Source of the DNA: Meconema thalassinum
Taxonomy: Eukaryota > Arthropoda > Insecta > Orthoptera > Tettigoniidae
Assembly (NCBI GenBank): GCA_946902985.2
Contig: OX336391.1
Location: forward strand, 144,897,074 to 144,961,073
Direction: 5' to 3'
Length of the DNA stretch: 64,000 nt
A program made the translations under genes and the position numbers. Under the pieces are notes generated by a model. That model was not told where the DNA came from. It did no database searches and saw nothing but the letters and a program-made list of their open reading frames with translations. Positions 55,794 to 64,000 of this stretch are shown one piece after another; positions within the stretch are counted from its first letter, which is position 1, and every line of letters starts with the position of its first letter.

Positions 55794-57032
55794 TTTTAGC
55801 CTATTTTCATTTATGAAAAAAAAATAGGCTTATGAAATCACCTTTTGTCCGTGTGTGTATTTGTGTCTGTATGTGTGTGCGTATTGTTTTAGATCCCTTA
55901 GTTGGGGGTAGTTAGATCTAAAACGGATGTGTTATTGTGTTGATTTGGAGAGTGATTCCTAGAGGGGGGCAGGTTCCCGTAGCTGGGTAAGCTGACCAGT
56001 GTAGAGTGTTGTTTAGTGTTAGGATGCTAGGGGATGCTCCTATAAAGACGTAAGTGTAACTTGGGGGATGAACCTCTGCGTACAGGTTAATGTACTAACC
56101 TCTCAGCTGGTTGGAGAGAGTTATATAACTGACGTGCGTGCGTCAGCTATGTGTGGGCGGCTCGCTTGTGAGAGACACAATAGAACTTGAGCCGGCGATT
56201 ACAAGCTACTGTTGTCACGCTTACTCGTGATGGAAGTCAGGAAAGGTGTTAGGACGTAAAGAGGCGTGTAATTAGTAAGACAGGTGTAGTGTACTGACCA
56301 AGTATTTATTGGTCAGTGATGTATGAAATAGTATGTCCCTTTTTAGGGAAGTGTGAACAATAGTGCAAATTATGTGTACAAGTCTGTGGGGTAGGTTACA
56401 AAATATAGGAACTCTGAACACTTCACTGATGCTCACCTGGAGATAGCAGCCTGCAGAGCCTGCGGCGACACGCACTGTATGACAGATAGTAGAGAGTAGG
56501 ACCTGTCCTCATTAAGGTCCTTCTTATAGGTTATGCTGTTGGGCTGTCAGCATTCCATTGGCATAGCTGCCCCAGATAGTTATGTGTAGCTGTTTATGGT
56601 GTGATGCAAGTGTTTGGCAAGCCTTCCAGGCTGGTTAGCTGCCCTTGCTGTGTGAAAGATGTTGTTCTGGACTTATGAGATTTGCCAGTTAGGGATGGTT
56701 TTAATAGATGATGGAGGGTGGCTTCCAGGGGGTGCAGACCCCTGGGGGACTGTACAGTATGTGTGTGTCTTATAATAACTTCTAAACTGCTGGAGCGATT
56801 TCAATGAAACTCGGTAAGGTCATAGTACAATTTCGGCCGACTGCGACTGTGCCGTTCAAATTTTATTACGTCACACCAATCCAGCATGGTGGCTGTGCGA
56901 AATATTTGGACAGTTCTCAATATCTACGAATCTATTACAGCAATCAATCTGAAATTTTGTATGTTGATTGAGGCAATTTACATAAGTAGGATATATGAAA
57001 ATAGGCTGCATAGTTCTTCACGGAACTACTTG
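55794..57032 (+). mobile_element. HINE-A copy 5, interrupted by a solo LTR
   Basis: 5' end TTTTAGCCTATTTTCATTTA with the hairpin closing at 55830. The GT microsatellite is broken at 55884. After the insertion it resumes TGTGTGTCTTATAATAACTT, one central unit, GAAAATAGGCTGCA, the stem-loop TAGTTCTTCACGGAACTA and CTTGT. Shortened central array. Confidence 0.78.
55881..56760. mobile_element. candidate solo LTR with GTAT TSD
   Basis: A segment of 872 bp (55885-56756) begins TGTTTTAG and ends CTGTACA (TG...CA). It is flanked by GTAT on both sides and splits the GT tract of HINE-A copy 5. It contains a TATA-like TTATATAAC (56120) and no coding frame. Both termini and the 4-bp TSD fit an LTR left after LTR-LTR recombination; orientation is uncertain. 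It is unrelated by eye to the 2.65-kb LTRs. Confidence 0.7.
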
Positions 57033-57193
57033 TTCTAATAGTGTCTGATATTTTCTCGGAATGTTGGTATAACTCGTAAGATCTCCATTTCGTACACACT
57101 TCATCCATATACATTAGGCCAAAGATTTTCACAAGGATATTCCTCTCTTCTTTTTCTTAATTCATTATAAACACCTATTATTAGTGTACATAC

Positions 57194-57517
57194 CTGGTGA
57201 GTAAACCGTGGTTGTTACTGCGGTTCGAGGTTCGAATCCCTCCACCGGCAACCTTGAAGATGGTCTTCTGTGGTTTCCCATCTTCCTTCCTGGCCAATGC
57301 CGGGGTTTGTGCCTAACTATAGGCCACAGCTGCTACCTCCCAACTCCTCGTCCTTACATTCACTCTTTCCTCCCCAGACAACACTTCCCACGCGACGGTA
57401 ATTGTAGCTCACCCCATGGGTGTCCGCATAGAAGCAGCTACAACCTCTGGCGAGCCAAACATGTCCTCGGACTCTCCCGGCACTAAACGTCATACGCTAA
57501 GAAAAATAAAATAAATA
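57194..57517 (+). repeat. SINE-E copy 2
   Basis: Head GGTGAGTAAACCGTGG (shortened), box B GGTTCGAATCCC, core GATGGTCTTCTGTGGTTTCC, tail GTAGCTCACCCCATGGGTG and TGTCCTCGGACTCTCCCGG, then AAATAAAATAAATAA. Diverged; no TSD found. Confidence 0.82.
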
Positions 57518-57865
57518 AGAAGTATACATGGTTATTACGTTCATAGACGAAAATGATTAGAATGCTTGGATATTGATTTATGAATTTTGCTATTAATGAC
57601 CAATATGATTGCATAATGTAGGTCATAGACTAATCAAAAACGTTTTAGTCCATCACATGGAATAGCTACTTACCGTAGACTACTTGAAAGAAAGTTTTCA
57701 TACTGAAAGAACCAGTAGAGTACATGAAAAAGAGGCTCTATCAGTTCACGGAACTACTTGTTTGTATAAAGTTTCTCACCTTGCCGAGTTTCACAATGCT
57801 AAGGTGATCAGCTTAAGTTATAGCTCGCCTGCCCGCCAACCGTATTGTAGACGCAATTGAATGTG
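57518..57865. other. unassigned sequence
   Basis: Contains AGGCTCTATCAGTTCACGGA..ACTACTTGTT near 57732, a possible isolated HINE 3' end, and otherwise nothing recognised. Confidence 0.4.
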
Positions 57866-57867
57866 AA

Positions 57868-58238
57868 TATGCATTACCTCGTTGCGTAGTAGCTAGCATG
57901 CTTGGCTGCAACCGTAGAGGTCCGGGTTCATTTCCCGGCTTTTCTAAGAAATGTAATTCTTTTCTGAGGGCTGGAACGGGGAACACTCAGCCTCGTGAAT
58001 CAAATCTGAGAAGAGATGGTTTCGATTACTACCTCAGTTTTCCTAGAAGTGGTTTTCCTTGGTTTCCCGCTACTACTCCAGGCAAATGGTTCCTAATTTA
58101 AGGCCACGGCCACCACATCTGAATTAAAAATAAACACATTTATACAGCCATCACAATAACAAAGGTTATCAGAGAAATTCCACACACACTCAAGTACACG
58201 GGGCTACATGACCATGATGTTGCGAAGCCCCTAAATCA
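57868..58238 (+). repeat. SINE-J/D-tail chimera, copy 2
   Basis: The head has GTTGCGTAGTAGCTAGCATG and GGTCCGGGTTCATTTCCCGG. Body: GAGGGCTGGAACGGGGAAC, CTCAGCCTCGTGAATC, the GGTTTTCCTTGGTTTCCC core, AAGGCCACGGCC. From about 58125 the SINE-D tail follows (ACAGCCATCACAATAAC, CACACACTCAAGTACACGGG, GAAGCCCCTAAA). Confidence 0.75.
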
Positions 58239-58970
58239 ATCATCATCAACAAAAACAAGAAAGAATATTCATCATGGCGAGAAAAGTGGTCGAAATGGAG
58301 CCCATCACGCATCATGGCGTGCCTCGCTCGGAAGTGATGGGCTCCATCACAGCAACGCTGTACAGCTTTTCCCGGAGCGGGTAGCTGGTGAACGTTGTGT
58401 TATTTCCGCCTACAAATACAAACCGATATAAAATAAGTGAGTTAATTTACGTATTTCACAGTCGTACAACATAACTGTTTGATGTATAAGGACTACATCG
58501 CGACCAAGAACTACACTTTCTAACCACCCCGAGCCTAGAAAAAGTTACCTTACAAATATGATAACAACTTTTTTTCTTGGACACGCAAAATTTTGAAATT
58601 AATAAACCAGTTATACAACATTCCAATGTATATTGTGTTAAAATTTGGATTCGATCTGATGACGGGTTTTCGAGATAATAATTCTTAAATGTGACGCATG
58701 GTTGAAAGACGCTTCAAAACGTGCACTTTTTGTGTTCCAACTGCGACAAAAAAATATTAGAATATAAATTGAAAATTCCAAACCTACATGAGCTAACGTA
58801 AAATAGAACGACGAAAATGATGATGTTATTGGATTTTATGTAGGTATATTGGTTACTTCACAAACAACCTTCATAATCGAGTACACATAGTACTTTGGTC
58901 GACAGTAGTGTCAAAGTGGTGTATTCCAGGAGGCCATGGTCAAATACAAGGTATTCTCTGCGTCCCATGC
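58239..58970. other. unassigned sequence with a short hairpin
   Basis: ATGGAGCCCATCAC (58294) and GTGATGGGCTCCAT (58332) form a 14-bp-arm hairpin. No coding frame of note. Confidence 0.5.
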
Positions 58971-58974
58971 GCTC

Positions 58975-59190
58975 TGATCAGTACATAAAATATTGATAAA
59001 TATTTATGTTCGAACATAAAAGAGTTATAATTATCGTCGAACATAAACAGTCGTACCGGTATGCAACTCGCCTATATTGGTAATTGAGACACTCGTATGG
59101 AAATTATAAAACTCGCTACGCTCGTTTTTTAAACATACTCGTGTTTTAATTATTGCCACTATAGGCTCGTTGCATAATGTACTATTATGT
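58975..59190. repeat. inverted repeat arm, left copy
   Basis: Sequence from CAGTACATAAAATATTGATA through CGAACATAAACAGTCG, ACACTCGTATGGAAATTATA and ATAGGCTCGTTGCATAATGT recurs in reverse complement at 60805-61010. Within each arm a second-order palindrome pairs the GACACTCGTATGG side with its complement. Confidence 0.75.
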
Positions 59191-59877
59191 ACAACAGTAC
59201 CTTATTAATACCTTAAGGTGTATGTTTCACAAAACTCAATCTCCTAAACCAGAGGGAGTTAGAATGTGTGGTTTGTACCAAAATCTTCCAAATCGTCTCA
59301 ATAGTACAGGAAAATCTTGCATTTCTTGAAAAGTCAACGTAATTATTATTTATTTGTTTAGAAAGTGTTTTAAAACAAATAAACAAGACGATAGCCCCTG
59401 GCAGAACTGGTTCGCGTACAGCCCGCATAGCACTAGGGTCGGGCGGGTAGTCTGTACACATGGGGCGCACACAACCCATTATGCGAGAGTTCTCGCACGG
59501 CTCCGCTAGTTTAGATTATTACGTTAATATGTTTAATACCTTCAAAGTGACATAGCGCGTTGGGTCGCTGTGTCCTATAAAATGAAAGTGGTGATGCAAC
59601 AGGCCATCTCGTGCGGAACAAGTCGCTTGTTTGTGTTGTTCCTCGTACGCTGGCAGTGAGCCACATCTCCCACGCGCGCCGAGCCAAGACAATAATGAGT
59701 GCCTGAGTTTGAACTGCGCTGAGGTATGACTCACGAACTATTAACTAGCGAGATTTTCTCACCAATTGAATTACACGTTCTGGGCAGCTTGAAGTATGAC
59801 ACATACTCCGTGAAATCCTTATCGCGGTAACCTGAGTTGGCCAGACACAACTTATCCCAGGCTTTTACCTCCAGCCT
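59191..59877. other. unassigned sequence
   Basis: No domain-bearing frame or known repeat recognised. Confidence 0.35.
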
Positions 59878-60273
59878 ACCGGGTGAGTTAGCCGTGGTCA
59901 TTACGGCATGACTGCTGGCAGTCGCTCACATCCGGGAGGCGAGGAGGTTCGAATCCCCCCCGCCGGCAACCTTGAAGATGGTCTTCTTTGGTTTCCCATC
60001 TTCCTTCCAGGCAAATGCCGGGGTTGGTCCCTAACTATAGGCCACAGCCGCTACCTCCCAACACCTCGTCCGGGGCCGATAACCTAGATGTTAGGCCCCT
60101 TAAAACAACAATTATCATCATCATCATCCAACTCCTCGTCCTTACAGTCCAACTTTCCTCATCAACGGTACTTGTAGCTCACCCATTGGGTGTCCGTCTC
60201 GAAGCAGCTACAAAACTGGCGAGCCGAACATGTCCTCGGACACGCAAAAAAAAAAAAAAAAAAAAAAAAAAAA
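59878..60273 (+). repeat. SINE-E copy 3 with an internal insertion
   Basis: Complete head GGGTGAGTTAGCCGTGGTC, box B GGTTCGAATCCC, the core, and tail to GTCCTCGGACACGC, then 27 A residues. At 60073-60127 a 55-bp retroposon tail (GGCCGATAACCTAGATGTTA, CCCCTTAAAACAAC, ATC repeats) interrupts it, flanked by CCAACACCTCGTCC and CCAACTCCTCGTCC as a 14-bp TSD with one mismatch. Confidence 0.88.
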
Positions 60274-60804
60274 CAGCCTATAGGTAGGATAGTGAGTGCC
60301 ACACCTTGAAGGTCATCTGAATTACAGAGTTGTCTTGGTTCCTGATATTAAACGGAAGGGAATATGCCAGGGGCGTACCGACGGGAAAGGGGGTTTAACC
60401 CCCCCCCCCCTCCAGACACATTTCTTTAATTGAATCTTTATATTATCCCTTTTACGAATATCACCTGTTTTACGCTACCGCTATTGAGGCTTCTTACTCC
60501 TGTATACATCTTAAATGTGATCACGTTCCTCACTTGGTAAATGTCTTGCACGCTACTCGCAGCGAGACTCCTCCTCCAGTGTTGGAGCTAGCCATGGATA
60601 AGTTTTGCTCTTAATGTGTGCGATCGGTAACCATTTTCACGTCGCTTTGGGTTGCTTTTATTGTGTGTCCGTTTCGTTAAAGATAATTTAGTACATGAGG
60701 AGTTTCTGAAATTTATTCCAATTATTGATACAGATTAAGTTATCAAGATAGGCAGATTTTGAGAGTCAGTAGTAATGTAATGGCAGTGTGAACACGGGGA
60801 GCAA

Positions 60805-61010
60805 ATAGTACATTATGCAACGAGCCTATAATGGCTATAATTAAGACACGAGTATGCGAGTTTTATAATTTCCATACGAGTGTCTTAATTACCATTATAG
60901 GTGAGTTGCATACGACTGTTTATGTTCGACGATAATTATAACTTTATTATATGTTTTAACATAAATATTCATAAATATCTGTTCAGTCACTACAGTAGAA
61001 TGTTGTGATC
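60805..61010. repeat. inverted repeat arm, right copy
   Basis: Reverse complement of 58975-59190: ACATTATGCAACGAGCCTAT, TAAGACACGAGTATGCGAG, CCATACGAGTGTCTTAATTA, GTTTATGTTCGACGATAATT. The internal palindrome is stronger here (about 28-bp arms with few mismatches). Confidence 0.75.
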
Positions 61011-61378
61011 GGGTGCTGCGGTGGGTAGTATATCTCTCTTGTCCAAGCTCTCTGGACAACCGACGCATGCGCTCTGTGTGCTTCAATACCATATGTTCAG
61101 AGTGCGCACCAGTATTCAGTAAAACTGTCACTGAAGTCGTGTCAAAACCACGCGCTGTGTAGAAATTGGTTTTGGAGATATTAAGGTACCGGTACAGTGC
61201 TATTTCTTGTCTCATATTCGCCAGTTTATTTACGCGAACATATGGACGGTGCGTATTCCATGTCGGTAATTTATTATAGTTCGATGTTGTGTTTATGTCC
61301 GACATGTTGGATTTTGAGTGCATGCGCGAAGGTATCGTTACCTAATTGGTCAATGAACGAGCTCTGATTGGCTGGAGA

Positions 61379-61434
61379 AACTGTATCATAATGAAAAACG
61401 GTGTTATAATGACCATCATTATGATACAGTTTTC
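61379..61434. repeat. hairpin with 17-bp arms
   Basis: AAACTGTATCATAATGA and its complement TCATTATGATACAGTTT flank a loop of about 20 nt. It is followed by TCGAACATAAACA, the same word that marks the 59- and 61-kb arms. Confidence 0.8.
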
Positions 61435-61837
61435 TAACACATAATAGTGAGGGTCGAACATAAACATTATTTTTCTCTCACATAATATCAATATTTTAAG
61501 TAACCACGTAACTATGGTCATGATGATACCACTGCATCGTTTCAGTTTTAATATTTAGTTACTGTTTTCCATAATATTTTATAATTTCTTTTTCATTTCT
61601 TTTTTGTGTCGAACAAATAATCAGGACTAAAATAGTTTTCACGCAAAGAGAACGGTTACTTAATTTTTCTTTTTCTTTTTAATATTTATCGAAATATCAT
61701 CTAAATTATGATGATGACTGTCGTTTTAAGGGGCGGAACAGCAAGGTCATCTGTTCCTTTAATAATGTACACAATTACCCTATTATATTAATGAACCCCA
61801 GAGAAGGAAATCCCGCGTACGCCACTGGGAATATCCT

Positions 61838-62365
61838 CTCGTCATCATCATCATCGATGATCCACTCCAGTTGCCCAGGTATAGTGTACGAGCGCTCTCC
61901 ACTTCTAATTAATAATGTTATTTGTTTTACGTCCCTTTTAACTACACTGGCTTTTAGAGACGCCGGGGTGCCGGAATTTTGCCCTGAAGGAGATCTTTAA
62001 CGTGCCAGTAAATGTACTGACACGGCTCCCTCGCATTTGCGCACCCTCAAATACCAGCTGACTGCGCCAGGTTTCGAACCTGCAACCTTGGGCTCAGCAA
62101 GCGAGAACGTTACCCCTGAGCCACGCAGCCAGACGCTCTCCACTTCTGTCTGTCCATGTATCACTCTTCTCTCAGGACAGTATTCCAGTCGACTCGTCTT
62201 TCACTTGGTCCAGCTATCTCTTCCTAGGTCTTCCTACTGGTCTTTTTCCAACCACCACTGTTTGAAGCCAATGTTTTGCTGTTCTACCATCGTTTGACAT
62301 GACCAAACCATTTCAAACGAGCCCGTGTCACTCTTTCATTCAACGATGGGTACACACCTGCTTCT
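61838..62365 (-). pseudogene. LINE ORF2 C-terminus split by SINE-F
   Basis: On minus, 62365-62148 gives SLNERVTRARLKWFGHVKRW and VDWNTVLREE*YMDRQKW. After removing the SINE-F the frame continues RALVHYTWATGVDHR to about 61845. This is the standard end of RTE/CR1-like ORF2, with several stops. Confidence 0.78.
61893..62147 (-). repeat. SINE-F copy 3 with TSD
   Basis: The copy spans 61907-62133. On minus: box A GTGGCTCAGGGGTAACGTTC, box B GCAGGTTCGAAACC, body GGTGCGCAAATGCGAGGGAG, GGCACCCCGGCGTCTC and an ATT-type tail. TSD CGCTCTCCACTTCT is at 61893-61906 and 62134-62147. Confidence 0.9.
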
Positions 62366-62797
62366 TCCCTTCGGTGGCGTAGTTGGTAGCATGCTGAACT
62401 GCTATGCCCAAGATAGCGGGTTCAAACCCGGCCGAAGTCGTCAGATTTTTTAAGAGCGTTAAAATCCTTCAGTAGCCTATGCCTTCCTTCGGAGGGAAGC
62501 AAATCCGGAGGTCCCATGTCATAGATTTATGGCATGTAAAGGATCCTTCCATATACTAAACTTCTGTGAAGCAAAATTTCTTGGTTAGATTTCGTTGGAA
62601 TGCTCTATTAAAGTTCCAACGTTCACCACTAGGTATCAGTGACATCTGGTAGTGAAAGTTGGAAAGACTTGAAATTGAACGGAACTTGTAGCTCACCCCA
62701 TGGGTGTCCGCTTGAAGCAGCTAAAGCCTCTGGCGAGCCGAACATGTCCTCGGACACTCCCTGCACTAAAGGCCATACGATAAATAGATAAATAAAT
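62366..62797 (+). repeat. SINE D/E chimera, copy 2
   Basis: Head TTCGGTGGCGTAGTTGGTAG and box B GGGTTCAAACCC from SINE-D, D body to about 62670. It then switches to the SINE-E tail GAACTTGTAGCTCACCCCAT, GAACATGTCCTCGGACAC and ATAAATA repeats. Same junction as the 48505 copy. Confidence 0.82.
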
Positions 62798-62799
62798 CC

Positions 62800-63062
62800 C
62801 TTATTATTTTATTCCTTACGCTGTCCTGCCTTGTTTTGTGGATCGTAGTTCGCAGGAACTGTGGCTTGTAGCTTGCTAACCACTTGTTTTGTTGTTGTGC
62901 AGGTTCTTAAACCATATCTATTTATGGGGGTGAAGTAGGATTGAAAGAGGATCTGTTTTCATCGTAAGGGAACTTGTTCGTTCCATAGAAGATTCCGAAC
63001 TTGATGATAGAACTGAGCTGATTTTTGAGTTTGGCTATTAATCTCATGTCGTATTCTGTTAT
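62800..63062. other. unassigned sequence
   Basis: Nothing recognised. Confidence 0.35.
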
Positions 63063-63419
63063 CACTTGAAATACCGGGTGAGATAGCCGTGGTCGTTACG
63101 GCATGACTGTTGGCAGTCGCTCACATCCGGGAAGCGAGGTGGTTCGAATCCCCCCGCCGGCAACCTTGAAGATGGCCTTCTGTGGTTTCCCATCTTCCTT
63201 CCAGGCAAATGTCGGGGTTGGTCCCTAACTATAGACCACAGCCGCTACCTTCCAACTCCTCGCCCTTCCATTCCAACTTTCCTCCCCAACTGTACTTGTA
63301 GCTCACCCTTTGGGTGTCCGTCTCGAAGCAGCTACAAAACTGGCGAGCCGAACATGTCCTCGGACACTCCCAGCAATAAAAGATATACGCTAATAAAAAT
63401 AAAAATAAACACTTGAAAT
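63063..63419 (+). repeat. SINE-E copy 4 with TSD
   Basis: The copy spans 63073-63409: head CCGGGTGAGATAGCCGTGG, box B GGTTCGAATCC, core and tail intact, end TAAAAATAAAAATAAA. TSD CACTTGAAAT is at 63063-63072 and 63410-63419. The best preserved SINE-E in the window. Confidence 0.92.
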
Positions 63420-64000
63420 GATGCACCCAAGATATTTGTCTAGGCCTACTGTATCCTCTCGTTTATATTTAATTATCGCAACACAAAATTAATTAAATCT
63501 CACCCATAAGACGTCTAATAAGGATTTTTCGGTTTCACTGCTAGGTGGCAGTGCAAGTGGAACGTCAATATTGGAGAGTAGATCGCATAGATGTCTCCAA
63601 CTCAAAAGATTTACACCAGGTCGAGCATATAATAAGCTAACCAAGGACGCACTCTCTGCGCTGCCACTAACTTCTTAGGTAAAACCATGATGACGTAGTG
63701 TTTGGGTACGAATGCCGCACACATGGAGAATTCCAACGCCACCTAGATGCAAGAACTGACCACACAACGATGCAAAGCATACAAGTGTCAGAAGGATCTA
63801 GGAGGGTTTTGCTAACTATCTGTGCTAACTTATGTAATGAAAGCGGAGTTATCACGAATGTACAGGGTGATACATAATTCCTATTGCAAACTTCCGGGGA
63901 TTGTAGAGCGGTTTAAGTAGATCACAGTTTGAATAGGAACCCTTGTCCGGACATTTATCGTATTGATTCCAAATCGGTTTGAAGATCACTTTCATTTTAC
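63420..64000. other. unassigned; possible element end at the edge
   Basis: Mostly unassigned. At about 63863 ACAGGGTGATACATAATTCC resembles the 'ACAGGGTG.T.CATAA' ends of some DNA transposons. If it is one, its other end lies beyond the window. Confidence 0.3.

Larger units (their letters stand above)
54445..57170 (-). pseudogene. LINE ORF2 C-terminus in three pieces
   Basis: On minus, 57170-57033 gives ILVKIFGLMYMDEVC and SYELYQHSEKISDTIR. After removing HINE-A (55794-57032), 55793-55697 continues RLKFYGHIQKMNNEGLTKRI and FNHVTSIKVKIE. After removing HINE-C, 54572 onward continues DLQEINVADEML. The frame crosses both breaks, so neither insertion removed LINE bases. RT core absent. Confidence 0.82.
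60359..61835. mobile_element. DNA transposon candidate with CAG...CTG ends
   Basis: The left end CCAGGGGCGTACCGACGGG (about 60367) and right end CCCGCGTACGCCACTG (to 61827) are imperfect inverted repeats of hAT-like type. GGAATAT occurs outside both ends (60359, 61828). No transposase frame. The interior includes the right arm of the 59/61-kb inverted repeat and a hairpin at 61379-61434. Confidence 0.5.

Overview
The window looks like intergenic DNA from a large, repeat-dense arthropod genome, most probably an insect. The evidence is a mariner element, several hAT transposons, tRNA-derived SINEs, Jockey/RTE-like LINE 3' ends and rolling-circle elements with the Helentron/HINE architecture. 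The SINE types suggest a polyneopteran insect (inference, not proven). I found no host protein-coding gene. Apart from one retrotransposon Gag ORF, all long open frames are transposase or LINE relics, or come from tandem repeats.

Layout. 1-7.2 kb: a 40-bp minisatellite, LINE 3' fragments, SINE pieces, a degenerate T/C-rich repeat field and a first HINE-A (4525-5428). 7.6-9.1 kb: a reverse-strand HINE-B with about 290-bp central repeats. 9.5-21.4 kb: a SINE-rich stretch with many intact target-site duplications (TSDs), a hAT relic with TIRs (11357-12128), a 27-bp minisatellite (12451-12929), a long hairpin (17256-17365) and a LINE end. 21.7-25.3 kb: a hAT-like repeat split by two head-to-tail HINE-A copies. 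25.4-29.0 kb: a nest of LINE, HINE-A, HINE-B and SINE. 30.3-33.3 kb: a SINE, a deleted mariner and a hAT relic, all with TIRs and/or TSDs. 33.5-35.1 kb: another HINE-A. 35.2-46.6 kb: a HINE-B split by a 9.0-kb LTR retrotransposon. 46.7-54.4 kb: decayed repeats. 54.4-57.2 kb: a LINE interrupted by HINE-C and HINE-A, the HINE-A itself split by a solo LTR. 57.2-64 kb: SINEs, a TIR element and LINE ends.

The standout is the LTR element at 37372-46374. Its two LTRs are about 2.65 kb and nearly identical (two substitutions and one T-run change noticed by eye), with a 4-bp GTAT TSD supported by the uninterrupted repeat units around it. The internal 3.7 kb holds one long gag ORF and no protease, RT, RNase H or integrase. 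It therefore looks like a recently active, non-autonomous Gag-only element, comparable in layout to plant TR-GAG elements. Two small ORFs joined by a TAATG overlap follow gag.

The second theme is three HINE-like families (A, B, C here). They share one architecture: 5' inverted-repeat hairpin, GT microsatellite, about 290-300-bp central repeats rich in ATGGCGGC, an inverted copy of the 5' motif near the 3' end, then a terminal hairpin ending CTTGT. The third theme is modular exchange of heads and tails among tRNA-derived SINEs. All family letters are labels for this window only, and all boundaries were read by eye.
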